Shown one piece after another: positions 26,447 to 37,206 of a DNA stretch of 64,000 nucleotides. The DNA is from Cryptomeria japonica (Eukaryota; Streptophyta; Pinopsida; Cupressales; Cupressaceae): positions 127,271,140 to 127,335,139 of the forward strand of contig NC_081410.1 in assembly GCF_030272615.1 (NCBI RefSeq), given 5' to 3'. Position numbers and translations under genes: made by a program. A model generated the notes under the pieces. That model was not told the origin of the DNA. It made no database searches and was given only the letters and a program-made list of their open reading frames with translations. How positions within the stretch are numbered: position 1 is the stretch's first letter; every line of letters begins with the position of its first letter.

Positions 26447-27639
26447 GAATCCAAGAGCATTGAGAGGGGGGGAATCAATGTTCAACTGGTATTATTAATT
26501 TTAACCTTATTAGCACAACAACTTGGCAAATGGTATGCATAAAAGCAAATAACAACAAGTAATAATGCAACCACAAAGATGAACACCATAACACCACATA
26601 TTTGTACGTGGAAAACCTCAAAGAGGAAAAACTACGGTGGGATTGGTGACCCACAATATCTATCCATTGATCAGATGAATAAATATTACATATAAGGGGC
26701 CTACACATGTAGGAAGGCACACTACCTAGAGCACATTTCTCATCACAAAAGGAGCCTCACTGACTACAATAAATCTTCGGACTACAATCCGGAAAGAATA
26801 TTGAACTGCAAGAATATCATCTCCTATGCCTGCGTATAGTTCCGGTTAAGCTCAATGTTGGAGGTCTTAAACCTATTACACAAACCCAATTCGATCACCT
26901 ATGATCTACCAAAACCTCTGCATATGTTTACAACTTTATTCACACACAGATAATCCCATAACCATGACCATCTGATGATCTACAAAGAGATATTACATCA
27001 TATTTATACAAACCATGGACCTAAATAATTAGGTCGGTCACCTAAAAGATAATAAAATAAATCCATTACATAAACCCACAAACCAATGATAACCCAAGTC
27101 GTCCTAAGACCAAAATAACATTAACCAGACAATAAATCCAACTGGTAACGCATCAGGAGCATCCACCAACACGTTACACAAACCGGTCCATAACCTAACA
27201 TAATAACATAGACTAGCACCATACCTAAAGTAGATCGCCATAAGACAAATGCAACACCACCAATCAACTGGAACACGAACATGATAACCATCAGCATCCC
27301 GAGAACCTTCTAGAAGCCGCACCAACACCACTTATCAAATCCATCAAAAGATCTTCAATGAAGCTCTACCGGTAAAACCCTTACTGGTAACCAAAAGGAT
27401 TACTAGAACATATGATGGCTTACGAATCATCAAATCCTGTACCAACTGAAAGTGACACACATCTGAATGACTGAACCAAACCAATTCCACCAATCGGAAC
27501 ATATCAGAGATTGATCTCCTGATCAACATCACAAACCAACCATTCTATCGAATCCCGGTAGATAACCAAATAAGCTAGTGTTGACTGCATCAATGACAAA
27601 CATCAATGCAATACATAATCGATTCCTCCATTTTGCCAA

Positions 27640-27641
<2 letters not shown>
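26442..27641 (-). repeat. Solo LTR F, copia A-type, minus orientation
   Basis: The plus strand begins TGTTGGAATCCAAGAGCATT and ends CCTCCATTTTGCCAAATA. Read on the minus strand it follows the LTRs of copia element A through its length: a start near GAGGAATYGATTATGT, the TTTGTCATTGATG palindrome, TTACCGGTAGAG, a TATA box (TTTGTATAAATATG), the hairpin CCTACATGTGTAGG (plus 26700-26713), the hairpin arms GTGGG/CCCAC (plus 26637-26654) and the pyrimidine tract before the end. It is about 1.2 kb. No internal region remains. Both flanks are TA repeat, so a target duplication cannot be told apart from the microsatellite. The right end has drifted by a base or two. Confidence 0.8.

Positions 27642-27650
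<9 letters not shown>

Positions 27651-27715
<65 letters not shown>
27651..27715. repeat. (TG)n microsatellite, about 32 units
   Basis: Follows a short TA run next to LTR F. It generates the long Cys/Val and His/Thr open frames on both strands here, which are not genes. Confidence 0.95.
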
Positions 27716-27717
<2 letters not shown>

Positions 27718-27780
27718 TGTTGCATATAAATGTATATGTGTGTACATATATGTATATGAGAATATACATGCAAGTACCAT

Positions 27781-28810
27781 TGAACACACCACAAAATTGA
27801 GAGGGGGGTGAATTAGTCCAGAGCACTAATAATACTTAGTTTCTGATATTTAAAATTTAAACCTCAATCATATAATCATAGTAGTAATAAACCATGAAAG
27901 CACCATGCACATCAAACACATGAACACCAAATTTATGTGGAAAACCCAAGCAAGAAAAAACCATAGCGAGAATCAAACTCACAATATGAATATAATCTAT
28001 CACAATGTTGCCTTTGGAACCCACTACTCCAAGAAGGACTTGCATAACTAAGGTGCACAACCTTAGGGCAAGATACAAATGACTTGCAAAACTGAAACAC
28101 ATTGTCTCAAGGCAAGATATAGAAAGCTGCCAAGAGACTCACTATCTTTTGACAAAGAAAGGAATAATTGAATTGAAAGGAAGAAGATCTCTTGATCATG
28201 AAATTTTCTTTGAACGACAATGTCAAGCGACCAAGATCATGGCAAACATATTTGACTTCAAACTCTATCTCAAAACACTATCATATAGAAGATGTTATCA
28301 TGAAATCTCTTCACAACTATTTTTTTCACAATTCTCATATTTAAATATGGTTCCAACCCATTAACATATGTTGCTTGACATTTCACTCTCCTTCCATACC
28401 TTCACTTATACATCCACACTCCTTTATATACAAGATTAATCATTAAAACCCTTAATTAGGTCGACCATAAATAGAATAAACAATATTATGTGAATTTGGC
28501 CACCCAAACCTAAAATATTCATTCTGATCCACCCCAGGAGATAGAGAGGACCCCAAAACATCACAACATATTATTTCTAAATGATTCCAATGAATTGCAC
28601 AAACTAACACATCTTCCAAGGTTGGCATAAAGTGAATCATGTAGATAAACATTAAGACACATTAACCAGTCGACCCAAAAACAAATCTCCAATGTAAATT
28701 ACACAGTGTTGATCTACACAAGCCATGGTGAGACTCAAAACATTAACTAGACTCATTCTCGAAAGAAAACCTAGACCAAGGAATATGATCCAAGTATGAC
28801 ACATTACCAA
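27781..28810 (-). repeat. LTR remnant G (left part), split by element C
   Basis: From TGAACACACC the plus strand carries the features of the other minus-strand LTRs in order: the G-run GAGAGGGGGGTGAATTA, the phrase ATGAACACCAAATTTATG followed by GTGGAAAACCC, and an AGCGAGAATC...ACAATAT segment like the hairpin region. No primer site follows, so it is a solo LTR or truncated copy. Element C (28811-35422) interrupts it. The continuation should lie at 35423 to about 35650, where GACAACCTTGTTGTC resembles the palindrome near LTR starts. Sequence is well diverged. Confidence 0.4.
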
Positions 28811-29632
28811 TGTTAGGATTCCCATAGATACTGAGAGGGGAGGGGGGGGTGGGGTGAATCAGTATCTAACCGATGGATATAATTTCTTAACTTAAAACAT
28901 GTAGAACATATTATAATAGTGTACTGGTATGCAAGAAATAATGCAATAAACAGAATTAAAAACAACCACATGAAAAACACACCATAACACAATGATTTAA
29001 CGAGGAAACCCAGTGTGGGAAAAACCTCGGTGGGATTTGTGACCCACAATATTCACTTACTAGCCAATAAGAGAATATTACTGCTACAAGAGGGGCCTGA
29101 ACATGTAGGAAGGCCAACTGCCTAGAGCTCACTGCTCAATGGGAAGTCTCACTAACTTACAATTGTAGATTATATAAATCTAGTATCTTGTACTACTTTA
29201 GAATAGCATCTATAAAGCCAGATCCAGTACCGGTTTCTGCTCTGCTCCTTTACATAAACCCTTAACCTATAATTCGCATAATAGGTCTGCCTTATTTCGC
29301 CTAAATATATTTCTTCTTTCTTACTTCCTTTCTTACTTACAAATGTTCTACAATGATCTCTCTTATATAAGAGTCATTTTACAATGATGCCAAGTCGGCT
29401 TACAAAGATTTTACAATAATAAACAAAATACAATATAACAAAGATCTTGTGGGCCTCTGTGTCGGTATGCTTCCTTTCTCTGCCAGTGCCGGTGTAGAGT
29501 CTGATCTTGCTAGTACCGGTGGTCTGAGTGTCAGTGTAATGCCTTGCCGGTGCCATAGGATTGTAAGGTTGCCATCAATGACAAAACCTTCAATCACCTA
29601 CAATGTCTCATTGGAGTGTGCATATGCCAACA
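28811..29632 (-). repeat. Element C 3' LTR
   Basis: 822 bp. On the plus strand it starts TGTTAGGATTCCCATAGAT and ends GCATATGCCAACA. It carries a TATA palindrome CTCTTATATAAGAG (about 29360) and the palindromic GTTGCCATCAATGACAA near the U3 start. It differs from the other LTR by scattered substitutions and by the order of short CCGGTG-bounded modules near 29480-29545. Confidence 0.9.
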
Positions 29633-29645
29633 ATCTCCCCCTTTG
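29633..29645 (-). other. Element C polypurine tract
   Basis: Minus-strand purine run AAAGGGGGAGAT directly next to the 3' LTR; it primes plus-strand DNA synthesis in LTR elements. The same core adjoins the 3' LTRs of A, B and D. A second copy, with the same CTTTGGCAT context, lies at about 29774-29788. Confidence 0.85.
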
Positions 29646-29833
29646 GCATTGATGGCAACACTCATGAGAAAATTCAAAAGTGTATCCAAAACTGTAATCC
29701 AAAAATGTTTCCAAAAATATAAGAGCTCCCCCTGAGCAGATAAGTCTTCTGTCGGTTATTTTCTCATACTACTACTCCCCCTTTGGCATCAATGACAAAG
29801 GTTGCCAAGATGTTAGTAGAGTTGTAGTTTCAC

Positions 29834-32800
29834 TCAACCTTGTAATTGGGTGGTTACAATTTGAAAAAGATCTACCAAAATCAAGTTTATGCTTTCCATA
29901 AACTTCTTGCTGTCCTTTATTTCTGTCTCTATTCTTTTAACTGTACCGGTGAGATGCTGCATATGCTCTGTTGGTGTTCTCTATCCCAGTACTAGTGCCT
30001 CTGGGTTTTCCCTTTGTAATGATGCTAGATAGTCCAATCTTGGACTCAGTCTTAGTCTCAAATGCTTTGCCTTATTTACTATTCTCTCCTTTTCTCTTTC
30101 TAACTTGAGTAATTCTTCCTCAGAACTTGTTAGCCTTTTCTCAAAAATTGATAATGTATCTGGTGAGTTAACAAAATTGTCTGCAAGTTTGTTGATTTCA
30201 TCCTGTACCTTGCTCATTTTCTTATCTATGTCTACTGTCAAAAAGTTTTTCTTGTGAGTATCTTTGTACAGAGTTTTAAATTCCTTTAATAAGTTACATA
30301 GTTCCGGTAGAAGTGTGTCAAATTCCCTAGTACACTTCTTTATCTGATCTTCAAAGAATTTTTTCTTTTCAATTTCTACCTTATTCTTCAATGTCTCTTC
30401 CTTTATTTGCTTAATAGTCACTGTGTTCTCAGTGATGTATTTACACAAAGTATCAAGTTGTTTTAAAGAATCCTTATTGTCTATGTTATAGTTAGGAGCT
30501 ATTACCTTCAAAATTGGGATTGTGTCATCTATAGCTTTATAAGCCTATGAACTACAATCTGTTATCCTTTTGATGGAGTCCAAAAGTACTTCAGTTACAT
30601 TTGTTGATTTGTAACCTATTGAGGAGGAACCAACATTTTGAATTCCACCGATGGAGGAAGTAACCATGCTTGCATTGACCTTTGGTAGGTCAGTCTGTGT
30701 TTCCATTTCTTTAAGCAATGGTTTTTGATCTTCTCCTGTTGCCAGTGGCACTGTTTCCATGTGAACCTGTTCCTGTTCCGGAGCCTGTTGCTCTGTGTTG
30801 TCAACTTCAACTTTCCTTTCAGTATTGTCAATGTTGTCATTTGTCGATGGCTTACTAGCCATATCTATTTTTACGGTTGTTTCTTTGTCTATCACAATGT
30901 TGACCTTTTGTGTATCAACATCAACTGTGTATAGTACCTCAGTATTAGGATTAGTATCCTTTATGTCCATGCTCTCATCTGCCAGTTGATCTTTAGTAGT
31001 TTTTATCGGTGATGCAATTTGAGGTGGTGGGGATAAGTTATCTTTTACTTTGATGCTCGGAGGTCCACCAACCTTTCCTTTTCCTTTGTCTCTCTCCTTC
31101 TAGTATACCATTATTGGTTTGGGGTTCTTGTATTCTTCCCGTTTTTCTTTCTCAACAAGAAATATGTCCCATGCATTTTCTATTTCCTCTGTTTCTTCAT
31201 TCACTCTTCCAACCATTAATGCAATATGTCGGTGTGCAGTAGAGAATACTGACTAGTTGGCTTCTGCAATTAAGTCGTCTATCTCCTTAGGTGAGTTTAT
31301 TGGGTAAACAACAAGTAACTTTTCAATTTTGATTTTCTTATCAAGCTCTATAACAACTTGTCTTCTTGCTTCCAGTCTTTTGAACAATTCATCTGGTACT
31401 TCATCTATTACTTCCATTAAGAACTTCTTATAGATGTCCATGTGTAAAATAACATTGTTTTCAACTTGTTCTTTGTCACCTACTGACAGTGTATCATAGA
31501 CCTTTCCTATGTTTTTGAGTTTCCCTTCCTCTGTGATTTCATATAGCAATTTGTCAAGAGGGGCCAAGTTTTGTTTAGTCTTCTTCTTCTTTGGTGTCAA
31601 CTTTTTCTTTGGTGTTGTCTTTCTAACCGGAGACCTTACTGCTTGTTGTTTTTGTCTAGTCCTTCTAGGTGAAGGTGTGGATGCTGGTGAAGGATCCCTT
31701 TTCCTTACAACTCTTTTGAAAGTTGCAGGCATGTCACTCTCTGAAGAAGTAGCTACCGGTGATAGGTGAGTCTTAGGCTGTAGAGTTCCTAGCTCATCCT
31801 CAGTGATACCGGTTTGTTTTAATACATCTTCTTTAATAGTCTTAGCTTGTCTAGAACCTCTTCTCACAACTGCTTCAACCTTTTTCACTCTCTTCTTAGA
31901 TTGAATTTGGTTTTCTATGGTCTCAGCACTACCAAATACTTCTTCCTTTGGTTCATTTGGTGCTTCCAGAAGTGCTTTAGCATAAGTTTCAATTATATGA
32001 TCATCAGTCTCATAACCCATCTTCGTTACCCAAATCGTTCTTGGGATGAATGCTTCCATCCATATCTCATCCTTTTTTATTACAAAACATATGTCATCCT
32101 TGTATTTGTTGACAATTTTTTGTGATAGTCTGATTCTTTTGTTCATCTTAACCTTTAGTGCTTGAAAATAGTCATGAATGTTCTTTTCTTTGTTTTCACC
32201 CATGTTGTTGAATAGGTTTGTTAACTGTTTTCCTACCGGTATATCAAATCCAAGGTTCTTATGACCAATATCGGGAACCTATTTAGTTATGTGTAGCATC
32301 AAGCATACAAGTAGATTTCCAAATCTAAATGTTCCTTTCTTATCCTTCTTGATTTTGCCTAAGTTATCAATCAACTCATCTTTTAACCATTCACATACAT
32401 CAATTTTCACATTGTCTTTAACCATGTCATAAGCAGTACTTTTAATGCATAAATTAGAAACTGAGTTAAGTCTATTTGCATGAGTTTCTTTGTACCCTAA
32501 AATCATGCTAACAAATCTCACATTTATATCAGTCACATCATTAACCCTCAGAGACCTTTTGTCTGATGTTGCACCAGTTAAGTTCATTACTAGGTCATTG
32601 GAAACCTTCTTAGTTTTGTCTGGTTTGTTACCAGTGGAAGGTAACCCTATTACTGCTTTCACAGCTTCCTTTGTTATTTTGTGCACTGAATCAAGACAAA
32701 AGAATGAACCATGTACCCTGCTTAAAACTATCCTAATCACCTCCTTGGGAAATTCAGGAATGCAGAGGATTTCAGTGAATCCTAGGGTTTCAACAATTTT

Positions 32801-33070
32801 ATGTTCAGGTTTTATATTACCAAAATTGTCACATATAATAGTCTTATACATGCTTTCAATTTCTTCATCTCCTAATTCCTCTATGTTGCAATGAATATAT
32901 ATTCGGGGATCTTCTGTGAAAACAACTCCCTTTGGAATTTGGAAAAAAGCACCTACATTGTCATCTTTCTTAGCTACCTCGAGAACTAGTTGAAATACGG
33001 GCCTAGGGCATTTTATAACCTCGACTATTGTAGGGTTTGCTATGAATTTAGGTGCAGAGGAGGATGCCAT
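29834..33070 (-). pseudogene. Element C ORF2: about 1,078-codon protein of unknown function, five in-frame TAG stops
   Basis: A single reading frame from ATG (33070) to TGA (29834-29836), without any frameshift, is broken only by TAG codons at 32279, 31253, 31100, 30545 and 29981. The N-terminal 270 residues begin MASSSAPKFIANPTIVEV and contain IYIHCNIEELG, LSRVHGSFFCLD and ITKEAVKAVIGLPSTG. A middle region holds KMNKRIRLSQKIVNKYKDD and GYETDD. A Lys/Arg/Pro-rich basic linker lies at about residues 450-510. The last 200 residues are a predicted coiled coil ending LRLSPRLDYL. D and E encode the same protein in diverged form. The ITxEAxxxxxGLP pattern vaguely recalls plant mobile-element domains (PMD-like, Transposase_32), but I cannot assign it. 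There is no polymerase, integrase or protease motif. Confidence 0.75.
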
Positions 33071-33373
33071 GATAAATACCTTTTTCTGCCTTTGGATGGA
33101 TTGATTTTTGAAGTGCTTTGCCTCTTTGCTCGAAATCCCTTAGCTCTGCAAATTTCGCGCTCTTCAAATGTTTGAAATCTCGATGAAGTGAAATGGAGCC
33201 AAAACCACAAATTTATAATGTTTATTTTGCCATCTACCACATTTAATGTATGTCGGTTAAGTAGTCACTTAACATTGTCTGCCGGTATAGAAGTAATTTC
33301 CAACTTCTCACCATTAACCAAGGGAATTATAACATATGTCTCATTGATTGCCAAACCCTCAAGAAAATTTTCT

Positions 33374-34534
33374 TCAATTTGATGAAGAGCTTCCTGCCGG
33401 TGGAGTATTATTGTGTCCTGCCAGTGAAGCATCACTCTGTCCTGCTGGTGAAGCATTGATTGGTTCTACCGGTGGAGGAGTATTCCCAACAATATTTAGG
33501 TCTGACTTTCTAATCCATTGTTTTGAGAATTCTTGCTTAACTTCATCAACCTTTTCTTTACCTTTCAAGCTAGAACTATTGTTGTCTGCCGGTGATCCTT
33601 TACTTCTACAAAATTTTGCAATATGCACAATCTTGTTATATGCATAACAAGTCACATTATTCTTCTGAATAGCCTTTCCATAACCTATGTCGGTTTGTGT
33701 TCTGCATTGATTAGATAAATGTCCAAATCTTCCACAAACATAATATCTCACATTCATTCTGCAATTTTCAGAATTGTGACCAACTTTGTTGCATTTTGAA
33801 CATTGACCGGTGGGTGTGTTGATATTCTGATAATTTCTAGATCTACATTCATTTTCTCTATGACCATACTTATTACAGTTAAAGCATTTTCCATTGAATT
33901 TATAAGCATTAGCTTGCCTTACCGGTTTGCTATGATCCTGAGTGTTTGCAGTACCAGAGCTTTCACCAACTTCAAAGCCAATTCCAAAAGTGTCACCTTT
34001 AGGTTTTTGATTCTTTAGCAAGTTACCAAGTTCCTCTGAGCTTTTCTTGAATTTTTCTTTATGTTGATTTGCAGTATCTAGTTCTCTTTCTAAGACTTCT
34101 TTCTGCCTCATCAGTTCATTGGAGTCATTCTGAGTGTGCATCAGATCTGTTTTCAACAAATCATTTTCATAGCCAATTCTTGTGTTTTCATTTGTAGCAT
34201 CATTTAGTCTTCTTGTCAAATCTTCTTCATTCTTCTTTCTATTTTCAATTTCTTTACAAAATCCCATAGTCATATCCTGCATCTCATTCTTTGTTGTCAT
34301 GCTCTCTTGTTTCAGCTTGTTTATCATATCATTAAGAGTTTCTTTTTCATCATTCTCATTTTGCATCTTTTCACAAAGTTCTCTTCTCTTGTTTCTTGAA
34401 ATTGTAAGATTTTCTTGAAGTGCCTGAATGATATCCTGTGCTGCCTTTAGATCATCTTCCAGTTTGATATTTTTCAATTTCTCTGCATCATAGTCTGAAA
34501 GAGTTGCTTCCAGTTGCTTCATAAGATTTTCCAT
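33374..34534 (-). CDS. Element C ORF1: coiled-coil protein with four CCHC knuckles (nucleocapsid/Gag-like)
   Basis: Open without stops from the primer-site region to TAG at 33374. The ATG at 34534 (MENLMKQLEATL) is chosen because the homologous ATG in D is near the same place and sequence upstream is leader. Residues 1-190 are a charged, heptad-like coiled coil. Residues about 205-315 hold four zinc knuckles: CFNCNKYGHRENEC and CSKCNKVGHNSENC are intact, while YYVCGRFGHLSNQC and CYAYNKIVHIAKFC each have a Cys changed to Tyr. A Pro/Ser-rich tail ends PPAGSSSSN. CCHC knuckles bind nucleic acid; in LTR elements they package the RNA. The protein lacks the helical copia Gag domain seen in A and B. 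ORF2 starts 303 bp downstream. It may still be expressible. Confidence 0.75.
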   Translation of the reverse strand: MENLMKQLEATLSDYDAEKLKNIKLEDDLKAAQDIIQALQENLTISRNKRRELCEKMQNENDEKETLNDMINKLKQESMTTKNEMQDMTMGFCKEIENRKKNEEDLTRRLNDATNENTRIGYENDLLKTDLMHTQNDSNELMRQKEVLERELDTANQHKEKFKKSSEELGNLLKNQKPKGDTFGIGFEVGESSGTANTQDHSKPVRQANAYKFNGKCFNCNKYGHRENECRSRNYQNINTPTGQCSKCNKVGHNSENCRMNVRYYVCGRFGHLSNQCRTQTDIGYGKAIQKNNVTCYAYNKIVHIAKFCRSKGSPADNNSSSLKGKEKVDEVKQEFSKQWIRKSDLNIVGNTPPPVEPINASPAGQSDASLAGHNNTPPAGSSSSN

Positions 34535-34601
34535 ATCTACCGGTGTTAAGATCTTCCTCAAGCTGTTAGGCTTCTGAAAATAGAGGACCAAGCTCTGATA
34601 C

Positions 34602-34613
34602 CAATTGTTAGGA
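34602..34613 (-). other. Element C primer-binding site (initiator Met tRNA)
   Basis: Minus strand TGGTATCAGAGC starts two bases inside the 5' LTR end and is complementary to the 3' end of plant initiator-Met tRNA. The following leader (CTTGGTCCTCTATTTTCAG, then AAGC and GCTTGAGG) closely matches the leader of copia element A after 38328. Confidence 0.9.
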
Positions 34614-34615
34614 TT

Positions 34616-35422
34616 CCCACAGATCCTGAGAGGGGGGGGGGGGGTGAATAAGTATCTAACTAGTGGATATAATTTCTTAACTTAAAACATGTAGAACATA
34701 TTATAACAGTGTACCGGTATGCAAGAAATAATGCAATAAATAGAATTAAAAACAACCACATGAAAAACACACCATAACACAATGATTTAATGAGTAAACC
34801 CGGTGTGGGAAAAACCTCAGTGGGATTTGTGACCCATAATATTCACTTACTGGCTAATAAGAGAATATTACTGCTACAAGAGGGGCCTGCACATGCAGGA
34901 AGGCCAACTTCCTAGAGCTCACTGCTCAATGGGAAGCCTCACTGACTTACAATGGTGGATTATATAAATCCAGTATCTTGTACTACTTCAAAATAGCATC
35001 TATAATGCCAGATCCAGTACCGGTTTCTGCTCTGCTTCTTTACATAAACCCTTAACCTATAATTCGCATAATAGGTCTACCTTATTTCACCTAAATATAT
35101 TTCTTCTTTCTTACTTCCTTTCTTACTTACAAATGTTCTACAATGATCTCTCTTATATAAGAGTCATTTTACAATGATGCCAAGTCAGCTTACACAGATT
35201 TTACAATAATAAACAAAATACAATATAACAAAGATCCTATCGGCCTCTGTGCCGGTATGCTTCCTTTCTCTGCCAGTGTCGGTGGTCTGAGTGCCGGTGT
35301 AGAGTCTGATCTTGCTAGTGCCAGTGTAATGCCTTGCCGGTGCCATAGGATTGTAAGGTTGCCATCAATGACAAAACCTTCAATCACCTACAATGTCTCA
35401 TTGGAGTGTGCATATGCCAACA
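34616..35422 (-). repeat. Element C 5' LTR
   Basis: 807 bp, plus strand from TGTTAGGATTCCCACAGAT to ATGCCAACA. It carries the palindromic hairpin CCTGCACATGCAGG (34886-34899), arms GTGGG/CCCAT (34820-34837) and a TATA palindrome near 35150. The C-run near the LTR end (plus strand G-run about 34633-34646) is longer than in the other elements. Confidence 0.9.
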
Positions 35423-35650
35423 ACCATAGTCAACCAAAAACCTTACCAACTGACAACACAAAACTCAAAGCATCATAACTCCACTTGCAAACCAAATAAT
35501 CACCTAAAAACTAAACTGTAACATTGCACAAACCACATAAACATGTCCTCCAAACTACAACACTTAAATCCACATATTCAGAAGCCACTATGAATTCTCC
35601 AAATCTATTCTGATAGACAACCTTGTTGTCAGAAACAAAAGAAACCAACT
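35423..35650 (-). repeat. LTR remnant G (right part, tentative)
   Basis: Sequence immediately right of element C, starting ACCATAGTCAACC, should continue the LTR remnant at 27781-28810. A GACAACCTTGTTGTC palindrome near 35619 fits the LTR-start motif of this group, but no clear terminal CA could be fixed. Confidence 0.3.
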
Positions 35651-35810
35651 CTTCCATATGAGCAATAGAGGACCTGCATATCTAATAGTGTAATATACAC
35701 AAAACATAGACATTATATCTAGAACCATAGCACATAATCTTCACATATTGGAGGAATCTAAGGAATTATTCCACCATGACATTAAAAACTATTTTCCCAT
35801 TGTAGCATTG

Positions 35811-37068
35811 TAAATTGTACACCCTTAATTGGGTAAATTTTCTCCCCGAATTTTGGGATCATGTTTTGGCAATGTTATAATGTTTAAATCTGACTTGGTG
35901 TGATATTATATCATTTCTAGGTCAACCTATGATCGAAAACAAATTTAGGGTTTCATACATATAGCCTTTCCTTTCCTCATTTGAAGTACCCATCTACAAG
36001 TGATTGAAGGGGCCTCTTATGAAGTGAAAGTATAGGTTATGTGGATTCTTGAATTAAAAAAAGAAAGTATTCATCGAGTATTCATAAACCATTTTCATCA
36101 TCAATTGAAGGTTTGAAGATATTGGAGAATAATAGGAGATCACTGATTGTTGATTGGCTTGTACCTCTCTGTTAGGGTTTGGTATGGTTTCATGTTATTT
36201 TTCATATCTTTATATGAGTTTCACAACACTTGTTTTCATATTTACATTCATTCTTTAGATCCATTATTGCATTTATGATTTGAAGCATTTACATTCAACT
36301 TACATTCACTTAGGGTTTTATGTTCATAACGTAGGATAGAATTCTAATTCTTGCATTTTAGCTCATTTAGGATCTTGTAAGCAAACAAGATTCTAGCACA
36401 CACACATTTGAACTTTACATTGGATATTTATGGAGGTGGAAATCACCAAAACAAGGGGTTTGACTAAGGAAAAACCCTATATAGCCACCCAAACACCATT
36501 TTCTAGCTTGCAAGTACATTTGCAGGATTCTGATGGAGCTACCAACTTTCGAAAAGCCAAAGTTCATAGGAATAGGCCCAGATCCAAAGGAAGGCCCCAA
36601 ATCACTGGGACCAAGGCACCCAATTCCCTACTCCTATGAGTTTTCAGGATTTTTGTGGCAGTTCAGTGGATCAAGATCTTAGTGAGTAGTTTCCAAAAGA
36701 ACAATGCATTTTAGTAATAGGGACCAAGGCACCTAATGCCCTAGTCCAACTCATTCTGGCTCAATTTTTGATATCAAGTGCATATCTGAATTTCATTTAT
36801 AGTTATATAGTTTGTACCTTCGTTTCAGTTCTATATTTAGTTGTTATTTCAGTTTATATCATCACTAGCTTTCATTCATCTCCCTAGCTTAGTTCATCTT
36901 TATTGCACATTTAGCTCACTTCCCTTTCATAGCAACAAAGGAATAAGAACCCTAAAAGTATTCCTTGAAGTGAATCACTTCCTTAGGATATTTTGTAATC
37001 TAATGTTTGGAGGAAAGTGGGGTTAGGTCCTAAACCAACCGATCTCATTTTTCATCATCACACCTGCA
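35811..37068 (+). repeat. LTR-like copy of the TGTA family (third copy)
   Basis: It starts TGTAGCATTGTAAATTG, matching the starts at 1076 (plus) and 12260 (minus). It shares a block near 36456 (AAGGGGTTTGACTAAGGAAA) corresponding to the GGTTTGACTTAGGCAAACCC block of copy 1, and a likely end at CACACCTGCA. No matching flanks were found, so the right end is uncertain. Confidence 0.4.
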
Positions 37069-37201
37069 TAAATATTGTTTCCTACACATTGAAACTTATA
37101 CTATACCATCCTTCTGGAACCACCTTAGCATCTTCACCAGACAACTTGACAATACCAAAACACATAAATACTCTTTCTTGCATATTGAAACTTCCACTAC
37201 A

Positions 37202-37206
37202 CCATC
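37202..37206. other. Target-site duplication of element A (left)
   Basis: CCATC directly before the 5' LTR, repeated at 43974-43978 directly after the 3' LTR. This confirms both element boundaries. Confidence 0.9.

Larger units (their letters stand above)
28811..35422 (-). mobile_element. Element C: pol-less LTR retrotransposon with ORF1 (CCHC) and ORF2
   Basis: Complete 6.6-kb element in minus orientation: LTRs at 34616-35422 (5') and 28811-29632 (3'), initiator-Met primer site, ORF1 (34534-33374), ORF2 (33070-29834), and polypurine tract at 29633-29645. Flanks are ACCAA and ACCAT, a 5-bp target duplication with one mismatch. No protease, integrase, reverse transcriptase or RNase H motif occurs on either strand between the LTRs, and there is no room for them. 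LTRs, primer site, leader and polypurine tract match those of copia elements A and B, so it probably uses their machinery. It sits inside LTR remnant G. Confidence 0.85.

Noticed and set aside
26236-26542. Long open frames of alternating Tyr-Ile on both strands
   Set aside because: They are translations of the (TA)n microsatellite, not genes.
27529-27826. Open frames rich in Cys-Val or Thr-His
   Set aside because: They are translations of the (TG)n microsatellite.
32490-32894. 134-codon plus-strand frame opposite C ORF2
   Set aside because: Antisense shadow: the minus-strand frame has homologues in D and E, and this one shows no conservation.
29834-33070. C ORF2 as a captured host gene
   Set aside because: The same ORF is found in D and E at the same place in the element, so it belongs to the element family; no intron trace or known host domain is seen.
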